Source: Verticillium longisporum (taxonomy: Eukaryota > Ascomycota > Sordariomycetes > Glomerellales > Plectosphaerellaceae). From it: a stretch of 64,000 nucleotides of DNA. The stretch's first letter is position 1, and each line of letters begins with the position of its first letter. Shown here piece after piece: positions 1 through 11,952 of the stretch. The translations under genes and the position numbers were made by a program. Below the pieces are notes generated by a model that saw nothing but the letters and a program-made list of their open reading frames with translations, did no database searches and had not been told where the DNA came from. Location of the stretch: positions 2,108,001-2,172,000 of the forward strand of contig JAETXT010000006.1 of assembly GCA_019188255.1 (NCBI GenBank), read 5' to 3'.

Positions 1-1204
1 ACTGCCACTGTGGCGACGCAACCCCAGATCCAATAAGGAAGGTTCAGCTCTTCCGAGTCTGTCCCATTGTTGACATAGAGAGTCAATGCTGTGATGGAAT
101 GGATGATGACCTGGAGCCCGAAGATGCGGGCGATCCAGCGGTGCAACAGCATGAAGGTGGAGTGAGACCAGTTGCTCAGCCAAAGGAGCACGTTGTTGCG
201 GCCAGCGAACAGAATGACCAGCGGTGCCAATGCAAAACCCAGCGTGCCCGTTCGGATTATGATATACTCGAGTATTTTCTGGTATTGGCTCGAGAACCAT
301 CCGTTTGGCTGTGCCGATTTGTAGTTGACTGCAGTGAGGATAACGTTCAGTATGATCATGAAGGCAATGTAGGAAGCATGGCCGATCGACGGTGTGATTC
401 CAATCAAATATTCAAGAGGACGGACTCGATATGTACCGATGAGACTTTGCCAAGCGATGTACGGCCTAACCTTTCCGTGATGCTAGACATGAAAGGCAGA
501 TATCCCACGGCGGTGAGAAGGAGAGGTGTTGCGAAGCCGGCGACGAGGATGATGATCCCTAGTGGTTTTCATGTCAGTCGATACACAACAAGACCAAGGT
601 GGATCGGTTTGGCCTACCCATATCTCGCATGGATGACCTCTTCCCGCTCGAAGTATGAAAGGATTTTGAACTGCACATCCCAATCCTCTTCCGACGTCAA
701 CGCTGTGAGATTGAGACTGTCATGCATCGTGAGAATCTTCGTTGGTGCTTCCTGGATACTTTGCAGCGCCGCAGGGTAGCTCCATTCGGGTGGCGCCGTC
801 GGTTCGCCTGTAGCTTCTTCTTCCCAGAACTTTTGCAGCTTAGAGACAGGAACGTTGAACTCGGCGCACTTTGATTTGAAACACCACGCCAGCGTGGTTA
901 GGAACGACGTATCATTGGCTCGACACTCGGGCGTCGTGGCTGGCATATCATCCATGCCTTCCATCTCCATCATTGATGAACATGAGAGTGCGTTGTTGCT
1001 AATGGCGCCATTGCAAGCAAAGGCACATGGGAGCTTGTACATGTTGATGCCGGTTCCAACGAGGGCAGCATTGGAGCTTGGCACAATGCACGCCAAGCCC
1101 AAGACAAAGGGTGGGATAAGACAACATGCTGAAATGGAATTTGCCGAGACGTGGGGTAGGAGGGTCGTACATTCGATGGGGCCATCGATCTGGCCTGGGC
1201 GCAT
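1..1204 (-). CDS. Ferric reductase-like transmembrane protein (FRE family), N-terminal part
   Basis: This plasma-membrane flavocytochrome family reduces Fe3+ (or Cu2+) before uptake. The first exon (down to about 618) encodes the family's extracellular N-terminus, with ALVGTGINMY, several Cys pairs, 'FLTTLAWCFKSKC' and 'KFWEEEATG', and ends in 'HARYG'. After an intron at about 559-617 a membrane span follows (IIILVAGFATPLLL), then 'RPYIAWQSLIGTYRVRPLEY' and further hydrophobic segments with 'LLHRWIARIFG'. The gene continues past base 1, so the FAD/NAD-binding half is outside the window. Three frame problems are visible. The splice junction leaves one base too many. One base is missing near 472-477 (an AAA run on the coding strand). 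The best signal peptide (MLSYPTFVLGLACIVPSSNA, start at 1127) is joined to the mature protein only if one C near 1109-1115 is dropped. The uninterrupted frame instead starts at 1204 with an odd leader. Family assignment is firm; the exact start is not. Confidence 0.85.
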
Positions 1205-2141
1205 CTACTTTTTTTTATCTATGCCCACCCCGTTCTCGATTTTTCTCATTGCAGTGGTCTTACCGCTTCGACTTTCCAGAGATGGTGCGACATGAAGGCG
1301 GAGGGTTGAGAACATATGAGCAAGTTGTTCTGGAGGTCCAATCAGCGACGAGACGATGGCGCTGCCATCAATGAGCGATGTCTGGACCGGGCTGGTCTAC
1401 GACTACCTGGTAAGGCTGGCCACGATATCTCACATGCCAGGTGTGCTACAGTCCGGCAATTTGGTGCCGATTGAGGTGCATGGGTGCTCAAAGGAACGTA
1501 ATCCCAAGACAGTATCATCTAGGGTTGGTTCTAGACCTTCATGGTCCAGGGACGAGGACAGCGGAATACCGAAGTGAAAGCTCTTTCGCTAATTGAATGA
1601 TCAGGTTCAAGGCCCGCTGCCCTTCGTTAACCTTGTGTTCTGGAGCGTGCAGTGGCAGAAATGCGTAGACTGTGCAGGAATGGAACCACACTAGGTACCT
1701 TAATCGCAGCTTCTAAACCTGTTCTATCTCAGGGTGTAGTTTGTAACACAGCAATCCTGGTCGACACAATGCTTCGGCAATATACTCTCGATCCTATTGC
1801 CTACACTGACCCCAATTAATATCAGCCTCCTGGAACGATGAGTATGAACAGCGATAGAATCCGTGCATTGATGTTATCCAAGAGTCAGCGCGATCTCCAC
1901 GAGCACTGCCCGAGCACACCATGAAATCATGAATGTTGAATTCGTCGACATCTCAACACACCGCTATGTGCGATCTTTGAGATTTTCCTTAAAAGGCTGT
2001 GGACTTGCGCTCATCATGGCATCGAAAATAAGAAAAGAAACATCCACATCCACATCCACATCCACATTGAAGATCCGCACCCGCAACACAGACTTCAAAA
2101 TCAAACAACCACTAGCTTCCGACCACCGGGAAAATATCGCC
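1205..2141. other. Intergenic region, no gene recognised
   Basis: Divergent upstream region between the ferric reductase and the small Cys-rich gene. Only short overlapping open frames without family resemblance are present. A hexanucleotide repeat near its right end is listed separately. Confidence 0.5.
2041..2068 (+). repeat. ATCCAC hexanucleotide microsatellite
   Basis: About four tandem copies of ATCCAC lie about 75 bp upstream of the start codon of the small Cys-rich gene, in its probable 5' untranslated region. Confidence 0.75.
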
Positions 2142-2523
2142 ATGTGTCAAGTCACTACCCGGGAAGTTCATTGCGAAACATGCGGCGAGGTGTTCAAGAC
2201 TGAGGATTACATCATTGAATGTCAATTCGTAAGGTCGAAAGGGACACAGTGTAGCGGTCGCGGCTTCGTCAGCAGCATGGGTACCTCGAGGCCCATTTTC
2301 AGCATGATCAAGAAGTGTAAGTGTGACAAAAGTCTCATGGGTAAGCTACGCGGAAAGTTCACTGGAAAGTAATGAGCTACCCAGGGTGGATCAACTGACA
2401 CAGGCTTCACATCTTGCAGGCAAGAAGGGACGCATCTTCCAGTCTCAGAATGGTGCCGAGAATCTAGTACAGTTATGTTCTTTGGTAAGATCGAGGTATT
2501 GTCGGTCACTAGGGGACCTGTAG
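2142..2523 (+). CDS. Small cysteine-rich hypothetical protein (2 exons, 92 aa)
   Basis: Exons 2142-2316 and 2420-2523 join cleanly. The donor is a perfect GTAAGT, a CTGAC branch site precedes the acceptor CTTGCAG, and the codon TGC is restored across the junction. The predicted 92-residue protein starts 'MCQVTTREVHCETCGEVF' and has Cys at positions 2, 11, 14 and further downstream, with a CxxC (CETC) that could bind zinc. It has no signal peptide or membrane segment. It recalls small Cys-rich intracellular proteins common in filamentous fungi, but I cannot name a family. The first ATG was preferred over an upstream in-frame start because the upstream stretch is low complexity. Function unknown. 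Confidence 0.55.
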
Positions 2524-5147
2524 CAGCAAAAGAAAAAAAGAGAAAAAAAAAAAGGATTTGGCTATGGCCTTCCTGCTTACCTATCTCTCAGACCTCTGAC
2601 CTTTGTGATCTTAAATGTAGGTGAGCTTTTCCATAACCATGGGTACATATACTGGAGACTTTTACCACAAGAAGTATAGTCTGCTTCTCTTTCCGTGCTC
2701 TAAGCTTCATAGACCTCGCGGCACGCTTTGAATCTCCAACATGTTCTCATATGGCAGCATTGGACGTTGGGCCACAAGCCTCTTTCATATCCCTGGAGAA
2801 TCAAAAGAACAGAAACCGTTGTTCCTTCTCAATCGTAGTGCTTCCCGATCTGGCGGTTCAGATATGGGTTCTTGCTCATGTCGTAGGAAATACCCCTTAC
2901 AGCCCACCCAGCCCAACACCTCGGACCATCAAAATTTGATATATGCCCGACTTGCAAAATAGCCCGTGACTTCTGCACATCACAAAGAGAGTCTGTCACC
3001 AAGAGAAGAATTTCAAGAATGAGCTTCTTTCCAGATTTCACCTTTCTTGCCAAAGTTGTTTTGCCTGTAACTATGGAAATTGTGGGCTCCTCGTGATTGA
3101 TGTCATCCGAGACCACCACGTCAGCACGTGGGCCTCAGACCCATTCACGATCATCCGAACACAAGACCTGGGGAAAACTGTGGGAGTTGCAATCTTTGTG
3201 GGAAACCTAGACCATTCATACGCAAGCCAACCGCCCAGAATTCAGGTCAACGAAGCTTAGCTTTTGCATTGTTCGGTAGGTCTTCTCCGCTTCCCCGTAA
3301 TATTTCGACTACACTTGAAATCGACGATGGACGAGACTGTCGGTTGTTTGATGACTTGGCTCGATTCGCCACGTCTCGGACCTGCAATGCCTTAAGTGAC
3401 AGTCTGAAGTTCAATGCCTGGGCCCTGACATCTAAAACTAATGTCTTTCGGCGTTGAATGGTTATTGACTCCTTCCGAAAACATTGCTAACTTCAACCAA
3501 GCGAGTGTAGTGTTTGCTTGATGCGTACTAGCCTTGACTGAGCAGCAAAGTCGGTCGCTGACCGCAAAGTGCTTGTGTAGTTGAACACGGACATTGCTTT
3601 GTCTCTGCAGGAAATCACTGGTCCTTCTACCGTTGCGTCGATATTACGGCGAGGAGCCAGGAAAGCGGTGCTATGAAACGGTAGTCGCGCTCTTGGCCCT
3701 TCGGCTCAAAGGACGTGGGAAGATGTACAAATGTGGAATGACCAGCTCATGAAAGCCGGTCGCTCTTCGTCTCGGGCCGGTTGAACACTGAACAAGTTTC
3801 CTGCTGTCTCATCCTTTGAGGGGTTTTCGCACGCTGTCACTGCACGCCGGAACTCCGATCTTGTGCGGCCTCTCGATCTGTGGCAGGTTGGCTGGAGTCG
3901 GACTTGCTTCCGACCGACGCAAATCTCCACGACCCTGAGGTGAACGGCACTACCGAGGAGATGGCAAATCTCTCAGGTGCTCAGGGATCGAACCGGGCGC
4001 AGAAGCCAAGGCCTTTTTCTGGGCATCATTCATCTCTGCCTCCAAGGTGCGGGCGCGTGGGTTTCGCTAGGCGGTCTGAGATCTTATGGTCCACATATTG
4101 CGTGAAAACCTGCACAGACCAAAGCAGACGGCAGGTGAACGGTTGATGATGTCGGGACATTTTAAACGCTAGAAGGTTTGTTCAGCCTCAAGGAATCCCT
4201 CGAAAGGTTCTCATGGGCCCCCACGGTGACGTCGATCTCCACAGGTCCACTTCACGGTGCCTTACGATCAGAGTTTTAACCCCTTTCAACAGCGACAGCG
4301 TCGATCTTTACCCACCACGAACGAAGACGGCCGGCAGAGGCTTCAAGTACCAGGCGAACCTCACCTCACTAAACCAACTTGCCAAGGCCGCCAACCTGGC
4401 ATCATATGCAGGCACGCGGCTGCCGAAGTGGTCCCTGATGGATCTGCCACATGAATCCCTCTGGGATGATAGGATCTATCCGTGCCGTGCCAGCATTAAT
4501 GCCGCCGCGGCGCCTTATCCCAAGCCGAAGAGGTTCCACCCAGACGTCATTGCGTACCGATAGTGGTTGTCCAGTCAGGCCGTCGTTTCTGGCGACTGGA
4601 GACACGAAAATAAAACACTGGACCTTGTGATAAGATACCATGAGAGCCTTCATCGCGAGCGCCTCCACCGTGTGTCCCACTGGCTCCAGAATTTCTGTAC
4701 ACAACGGTGATATCTCAAGGCTGAGTCGTTGAAAGGCTGACGAGTGGTCCGCTTCAGGGGTCCGCAATAGCATCTGGAGGGACCAGTTCGTACCCACCTT
4801 CAGGTCCACGTAGCATAGTCGGGTTTGACTCGGGCGGCATTTCATGTTGATGTGAGCTCGGCTGTGACAGATCATGGTCGAGAAATCAGCGCAATGTGGG
4901 AGCAGTCGGCAAACGCGGCGAGTATCGAGAGAAGATTGCGAAGGATAGCAAATTCGTTCATCAGGTTTTGTACTTAAGGCTTCTCTGCCAGCCCTGAAAT
5001 GGGTTTGTTTTTATCTCCATTCCCCTTTCACATAACCAAACAGTTTCCTACATATTATCTTGATACCCAACTCGACAAGAGAGACCTTTATTCAAGCGTT
5101 GAACATTTGAACCATACAACCCAAACCTCCCGCCAACAACCACAACA
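2524..5147. other. Gene-poor region, no gene supported
   Basis: An A-rich tract lies at about 2527-2551. Open frames at 2829-3119 (-), 3128-3457 (+), 4213-4563 (+) and 4402-4875 (-) overlap or face one another and resemble nothing I know. The last 150 bp are the probable 5' leader of the aldo/keto reductase. Confidence 0.45.
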
Positions 5148-6080
5148 ATGGCTCCTTCCGCTATCACGCCCCCTGCTACCACTCCCTCCAGCCCAACTGG
5201 CAAGTGGGAGCGTCCTATCCCTACTAAGAAGGGCTCCGTCTGCTCTGTTCACTCCATCGAGCTGAACGACGGAAACTTCATCCCCGCGGTCGCTCTCGGC
5301 GTGTATAAGGCTCCTAATGGTCAGGAGACCGAGGATGCCGTCACTGCCGCTCTCGATGCCGGCTATCGTCACATCGACTCTGCCGCCCGCTATGCCAACG
5401 AAGAGGCTTGCGGCCGTGCCATTCGCCGCTGGCTCGAGCGTACTGGCACTCCCCGTGAGGAGGTCTTTGTCTGCTCCAAGCTCTGGGACGCCGACCACGG
5501 CTACGAGGCTACCTTTGAGGCTCTCTGCACCTCCCTTGACAAGTTTGGCCTCGACTATCTCGACCTCTACCTCCTCCACTCCCCCGCCGACGACGACGAG
5601 AAGCGCCTCGCTTCGTGGCGTGCTCTCGAGACCGCCCAGCGCCTGGGCAAGGTCAAGTCCATCGGCGTCTCCAACTTTGGCGTCGCACACATGCAGGACC
5701 TCCTCGAGAAGGCTCGCGTCGTCCCCGCCGTCAACCAGGTAGAGGTTCACCCCTTCTGCCAGCGCGAGGAGCTTGTCAAGCTCTGCGCCGACCAGGGCAT
5801 CAAGATTGAGGCCTACTCCCCGCTGGCTCGGGGCAACAAGCTCGAGGACCCTACCATCAACGCCATTGCCAAGAAGTACGGCCAGACCCCCGCCCAGATC
5901 CTCCTCAACTGGAACGCCGCCCGCGGCAACATTGTCCTACCCAAGAGCTTGACCGCCTCGCGCATCCAGAGCAACCTCGAGTCCTTTGAGTTTACGCTCG
6001 CGCAGGAGGACATTGAGACCATCAACGCTCTCGGCAAGGAGAACTACGTCACCGGCAGCATGCACAAGTCCGCCGACTAA
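5148..6080 (+). CDS. Aldo/keto reductase (AKR superfamily)
   Basis: Intronless, 310 aa. AKRs are cytosolic (alpha/beta)8-barrel enzymes that reduce aldehydes, ketones or sugars with NADPH. The catalytic tetrad is complete: D77 and Y82 in 'YRHIDSAARY', K111 in 'VCSKLWD', and H144 in 'LYLLHSP'. 'SIGVSNFG' (171-178) and the cofactor-binding 'IVLPKS' with R272 and N276 are also present. Length and motif order match fungal glycerol-dehydrogenase/xylose-reductase-type AKRs. The N-terminal 30 residues are Pro/Thr/Ser-rich and longer than usual. The start has a good context (ACAACAATGG). The coding region is C-rich at third positions, as in a well-expressed fungal gene. The substrate cannot be told from sequence. 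Confidence 0.95.
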   Translation: MAPSAITPPATTPSSPTGKWERPIPTKKGSVCSVHSIELNDGNFIPAVALGVYKAPNGQETEDAVTAALDAGYRHIDSAARYANEEACGRAIRRWLERTGTPREEVFVCSKLWDADHGYEATFEALCTSLDKFGLDYLDLYLLHSPADDDEKRLASWRALETAQRLGKVKSIGVSNFGVAHMQDLLEKARVVPAVNQVEVHPFCQREELVKLCADQGIKIEAYSPLARGNKLEDPTINAIAKKYGQTPAQILLNWNAARGNIVLPKSLTASRIQSNLESFEFTLAQEDIETINALGKENYVTGSMHKSAD

Positions 6081-9000
6081 AGTGGTCGCCCTCAAGGCTT
6101 GAAGCTTTCTTATCGCACCCACGCGTCCATCTGCCTGATAGTTCCCAGGCGGCAAAGCGCGAGTCTACCAACCAGGATCTAGCTGGGTGGGATCTGATAT
6201 CAACCAGAACAGGCATCGAAAGCATCGAAAGAGGTGCATCGCGCTGCCGCGATGAAAGACTGCGGCGCCGCCCAAGACTTTACTGGGCTTTTGGATTGGC
6301 ATCGCGTCTCTGAGCACTTTTGTCGCTCAAGATCGCGCATTTTAACGCATTATGACCACATACTCTGGAGTATCAAGAATAGTATAGAATGAACATTTGA
6401 TCATGAACAACCTCTCTCTTCACCGCCTTCATATGTGACCCTCTCGATGTAGACTTATGATTATCCCCTCATCTTCAGAGCTTGTGAGTCCGAATTCAGG
6501 TTTCTTGGAGGGCGCGTCTGGCGATGATGACAATCACATCCATGCCGGATTGGAGCCATGTCCCACTTCTGATACTCAAGCTGTAGGCGCTAGCTTCCCT
6601 GACGAGGCAAATTCAAGGATGACAATGTAACATTATCTGCTACCGTTTCAAGAATAACCTGGGTCTGATTGGGATGCTTGGGTAACGCTAGGAACCACTT
6701 TGGATCTGCAGCAACTGCCTGTTTAGTGTGGGCCTCCCGGTCCGATACGGGCGACCGGCACGTCGTGCGCAATCCGAGAACGCCCGACAAGTATATAGTT
6801 GCTGACTCTGTTTCATGTTTTGATCGGCTGAGACCCATTTTGTACTAATTAGCTAATAGCGGCATGAGGAAACGGTAGTGTGACGGCCGTCGGTGTGGAA
6901 TAATATTCACAGAGGTATTTGGATAGGAGAGCAGTGAGCCATTGGCGAGACATGAGCAGCCCATCTACTGGGAGGCTGGAAAGGGCCCGACAGTGGGAAA
7001 ACCAGGAATGAATCGCCGGCAGCTTCAGGAGCGACAACTTAGATCCCCTGGTTCCTATCTCTGGCTAGACCTGGCAGAGAAATGTGACGAGTGGTATGAA
7101 GAGCCGAACCTATAGGGTGGTACATGTAAAATCTTCAATTTGATGCAGTGGATGAGCAGAGACACAGTTCATGAAGTCTTGTTTTGAAATCTTACGCAAC
7201 AAGTGGGGCGTCCAAACAATAGCTCAAGGATATGAGCTGGTAACTACTCACCAATTTGATATTGTGCCGCAGACATACTACGCTAACTCAAACAGCAGCG
7301 TATGAATCGTTTGTATAGATACAGAAGTAAGCTGTGCCAACTTCCAAATCCCCGTAAGACGTGGATCTGAGTTTGGAGTGAGCATACGAGTTTTTTGATA
7401 AAAACGACTTGGGCACGGTGGTCTACAAAGTAGGGCAGTGAGCCAACATGTCAGTGTCAAGAACATCTAGGAGCTTGCTTCATCTAGAGCATGTTTCTTC
7501 AACTTGAACTTTGTGACACACTGTCTCGAGTATTAGCCGGAACTGCTCAGGAGCATCTGCATCCGAAGACGTGCACCACGTGCCGACCACATTGCTGATA
7601 AGCGTCATGCCGATATGACGACAGTTTTTCAAGCTCCCTCACTGTGAAGTGCCCCAATCACATCAAGATATGTAATGGACTGGCTCTCTCTGTGGCACCC
7701 ACTAAAAATCACCTCCGACTGAAGGTTCAGTGGTGCGACGGATCAGTATTTCTGATAATGGTGCTTAATTTAAGTCTTGCCTTGTTTCTATTATAACGAG
7801 AACGTTGCGCCTTACGATACTAATCGCCTGGGTTTATGGCATAGACTTCTATCAAATACTAAGCCTTACTCCTCTATTAGCACTTCTGTCCTCCTAGAAC
7901 CTTGGCAGGTCGTAACATGCACATGGCTAAAAGGCCTAATGGGAACCAGAATATATGGAAGATAGACAATTGTGCTCTGCTACTTCAATCTCATCATCAT
8001 TGAGGGACACTCCTGGCGTTGGGGACACCAAACTTAGGGCTGAAAACAGACCTCAAGGACGAATTATATTGCCCGCTTTTCAACGGGATATCCTGACGTT
8101 GGAGGTATAACTTCTCTCCTAAGCCCGTCCGCTAACTGAGATGACACGCCTGCTAGGTTTCTTCTATATTTTTGATGACCTGAAAAATCCAATCATGGCT
8201 GGTCCCGATCGTGTGACGCACATGGCGTACCACCAACCTGCTCCGGTCGCCTACCCACCCGACCCCCTCAAGCTGGCCGATTGGTATTCCGAAGCACGCA
8301 AACAACGTCAACGCAACTGGATTCTGTACCTGAAAGAGCCTGGCGTACTCTTTTGAAACCTTCTACAGCCAAGGAAAATAGTCGCTGATCAGTGGCAGTT
8401 GTCCGTAAACCAGACCGAAGCATCGTACATGAAAGAGCGAAGCTCCTTGAAATTTGAGCTCGACAAAACTTATCTTTGCCTGACTCTAATGCCAGGAAGC
8501 ATCGCATTTCGTAGATTCGAATGAACTGAGGCATTGTTGTCCTAGCAATCTCGCACCACGCAATCAACATGATTGAAAGCAAAAACGAGTTGATCTATGC
8601 CAGGAGGGTGACAGAGTTGGACGATCGAAAGGCGCGGAGAAGCCATCGTTCGTAGGGCTATGCTGATCGCCCACTCTCCACTGCTGTTCGAGTATTCCGA
8701 TGCTGGTCATCGCACCTGTCGAGCTTAGCCATTGTTATTGATTGTTTGTTGTGGACGACGATCGCAGCGGCTGGTTGTGACAGATGATGAGTGCTGTCAC
8801 CAAGAACGAAGTTGATGACAAGACTTTTGCAGCCGTTGAAACAAGTCAGCCTTGCCAGCGTGTGTGACCCCACTGCCTCGAGTCCGTTCGAGGAAAGGCG
8901 AAAAGGAGCCAAGAGAGGCGAAAAGCGATGGAGCGTGGCAGGTCTGGCAACGGTGATTGGTCATGGGGAGCTGGCAGGGCAGAGGGCAGTGCTCTGGTGG

Positions 9001-10397
9001 TGAGACTATCTGGCCTGAAGAGGTGGCATCTGGGGGCGGCTGAATGCAAGGCAGGCGTGCGATGCGATACCGACATGAGGCTTCGGGTCCGAGAAATGAT
9101 CCCTGCCTGACTGAGCCTGGTGCCGAGTATCGAGAACGAAGGCATGTCAAATGATGCCTCACCTGAGGTCGGTGCTGGCAGGGTCTGCCTCGCTGGTGGA
9201 TCGAATGGATCACAACCTTCTGCCTGCACGCCAATGGGCTCGCGGGTAGATGCGGCTCGGCTGCCTAGGTACCTACCTTCCTAGGTGCCTTGGGTGCCTA
9301 GGTAGTTGCCTGAGATGGGTACATCAGTGAGCAACGGCTGATGCTCTGACAATATGCCGACGACTGGGCATTGTCAGCACGGCGGAATTCTGAGTCTCTG
9401 CGGCAACACCGGCTTTGAATGATCGTCTCGTCTTGCTGCACTTGAGGACCCGACCTGCAGGTTGAGGCCACCCCCAGCCAAGGTTCTTGGGCCCGCTTGG
9501 CCTTCGAGAAGGCGTCTCCGGTGAAGCGAAGAAGGCACACGTGATGGCAGATTATGTTCCACGTCGGCCAGTGCGCAACTGCGCCCAGGAACCTAAGGCG
9601 CTGGTGGCGTCTGCCCCCAATCGGACGGTGTGGGAATCCCCTGGAGCCTGTCACGTAGGGGGTTCCTTAGTGGACAATGGTCTCCTCGACTGTCCCCTGT
9701 GACACAGATGCATTGCTGACACTGGAAGGAGGGGGGAGGAACGCAGGCAGGAATGAGGCAGGAACGCAGGCAGCCTCCATGTGCGCCTCCTGCCAACCAC
9801 ATCCAACCACACCCATCCACGTGACACCATGCCATTGGAAAACAGACACGAACAGAATACCGAACCATCCATCATGCCATGGCAATGCAAGGCAGACTTC
9901 CGCCCTGCTTCCCGCATCCATCTGCCGCCTTTCATTCGGTCTCTCGCCAGATGTTGCTCAGGCGAATGAGGCCCATGCCTGATGGCATAGTCTCATGCAG
10001 ATTGAGGCGCCACAGGCAGCCATCATGATGGTTGAGACAGCTCGATATAACAAGGGCCGTCTGCTCTCGATCAGTCTGGCATTCGAATCCTTGCATCACC
10101 TTCATCTAATCATCTCGAGCAACTCTCTATCCCTCTAGAGTTGCTAGCATATCTTGATATCTACTCACCAGGCCCGTCTGCCTCTGCCACCATCACCATA
10201 GTAAATCCAGACAACCACGTCGGCCACCTCAACTCTAGTGCCGGCCTTGCAAAAGTCCGCCAGGCTCCGTACGTTGGAGAATACTTAAAGAGATCTGAAT
10301 CTTCGTTCAAGACGTCTCGAACGCTCAAATAGCTCTAGAAGCACTCTCCGACACCCCATACCCTATCACCAGTCAACACCACCACAACACCGCCATC
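6081..10397. other. Long gene-poor region with possible decayed sequence
   Basis: A 4.3-kb stretch with no recognisable gene. About 7740-7970 is noticeably richer in AT and TA steps and still translates as a 62-residue frame from 7777, which may be a relic of a repeated element, but I could not identify it. A CCTAGGTA-type motif cluster is at about 9263-9305. The last 250 bp are the probable flotillin promoter and leader. Confidence 0.45.
9263..9305. repeat. Cluster of CCTAGGTA-type palindromic motifs
   Basis: CCTAGGTACCTACC, CCTAGGTGCC and GCCTAGGTAG occur within 43 bp. The same core recurs at about 47374-47410 and 48238-48254 and, singly, near 1690, 30750 and 46885. Confidence 0.6.
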
Positions 10398-11952
10398 ATG
10401 TCGTACAGAATCGCAGCCCCCGATGAGTACCTTGCCATCACGGGCATGAATGTGCAGTCGGTCAAGATCACCAAGGCGACATGGCTGTGGCCCTTTCAGC
10501 GTTGCATGCGCTTCAGCGTGCAGCCTCACGACTATGCCATGAACCTGCAGGCCATGACCAAGGAAAAGCTCATCTTCCTGCTGCCCGTCGTCTTCACTGT
10601 CGGCCCAGACGTCAACGAGCGCGGCGCCAACTCGTCGGTCGAGAGCCACGGCGCCGACGGGGACGAGACGATCGAGCGCGAGGACCGCGGCGACGCCCTC
10701 ACCAAGTACGCCATGCTGTTGGCCGACGCCGACGAAAACAAAAAGGCCAAGCGCAACACGGCCGCCGACAACACGCACGTCGGCAACATTGTCAAGGGCA
10801 TCATCGAGGGTGGGGTGCGCATGCTCACGTCGTACATGACCATAGGAGGAGATTTTCACCGAGCGTGAGGTCTTCAAGCGCCGCATCTTCAAGAACATCC
10901 AGTCCGAGCTCAGCCAGTTTGGGCTCAAAATCTACAACGCCAACGTCAAGGAGCTGCGCGACGCGCCCGAGAGCAACTACTTTGAGAGCCTCTCGCGCAA
11001 GGCCCACGAGGGCGCCAGCAACCAGGCGCGCATCGACGTCGCCGAGGCTCGGCTCCGCGGCAACGTCGGCGAGGCGAGGCGCGTCGGCGAGCAGGAGCGC
11101 GAGATCGCCATGATCAACGCCGAGACGGCCGTGCAAAAGACGGAGCGCGACACGGAGCGCGCGACAGCCGAGGCCAAGTTCAGCACGGCCGAGGCGTCGC
11201 TGCACCGCGACGTCGAGATTGCACGCGTCGAGGCCAAGCGCGCGCTCGAGGTGCGCGACGAGGACCTCAAGCGCGCCGTCGAGATCAAGCGCGCCGCCGC
11301 CGAGGTCGAGCGGCTGCGCGCCCGCGGCGTCGTCAAGGCCACCATTGCCCGCGAGTCGAAGCAGCAGGACGCCGACGCGCGCGCCTACGAGATCGAGGCT
11401 GACGCCAAGGCCAACTTTGAGAAGAGCCAGCGCGAGACGGACGCGCTCGCCTACAAGACCCAGATGGACGCCGACGCCGCCATCGCCGCCGACTTTAACC
11501 GCACCACCAAGGCTGCCGACGCCGACGCCTACGCCGCCCGCACCCGCGCCGAGGCCCACCTCATCGCCACCCAGAAGGAGGCCGCCGGCATGCTCGCCAT
11601 GGCCGAGGCCTACGGCAAGATGGCCGACGCCTTTGGCGGCCCCGCCGGCCTGCTGCAGTACATGATGATCGAGAAGGGCACCTACCGGGAGCTGGCCGAC
11701 GCCAACGCCAGGGCCATCCACGGCCTGCAGCCCAAGATCAGCGTCTGGAACACGGGCAGCCAGGGCGCTGGCGGCGGCGGCGGCGACGCGTCGGGCACCG
11801 AGACGATGAAGAACCTCTACCAGATGCTGCCGCCCCTCATGACGACCATCAATGAGCAGACGGGCATCACCCTGCCCGAGTGGCAGTTTGGCAAGATGGC
11901 CGCCGGCACCGAGGCCGTCAAGGGGGAGGTCAAGGTCAATGGGAAGCACTAG
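10398..11952 (+). CDS. Flotillin-like protein (SPFH domain), interrupted by one extra base
   Basis: Flotillins are membrane-microdomain scaffold proteins on the inner face of plasma or endosomal membranes. The first part (from 10398) begins 'MSYRIAAPDEYLAITG', the SPFH domain, and reaches 'KGIIEGGVRMLTSYMT'. The frame then shifts by one: skipping one base near 10844 (in CATAGGAGG) restores 'EEIFTEREVFKRRIF' and the rest of the protein. That remainder comprises 'SQFGLKIYNANVKELRDAP', a long Glu/Ala-rich coiled coil with EAK/EAE repeats, and a C-terminal 'HGLQPKISVWNTGS'. With that correction the protein is 517 aa, the usual size. Both halves are highly conserved in type, so the break is probably a consensus error or a very recent mutation. 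No intron explains it, since removing the nearby sequence would delete conserved residues. Confidence 0.88.

Noticed and set aside
99..779. 226-codon open frame on the plus strand
   Set aside because: Antisense to the ferric reductase, whose conserved motifs read on the minus strand.
3970..4000. GGTTCGATCCC-like T-arm on the minus strand suggesting a tRNA
   Set aside because: The flanking bases do not form a five-pair T stem, and no acceptor, D or anticodon arms could be found.
4402..4875. 157-codon minus-strand open frame, with an opposing 116-codon frame at 4213-4563
   Set aside because: Neither has a recognised family, codon evidence or splice support; the two contradict each other.
10825..11949. 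374-codon open frame on the minus strand
   Set aside because: Antisense shadow of the flotillin coiled coil, low-complexity Leu/Gly/Ala composition.
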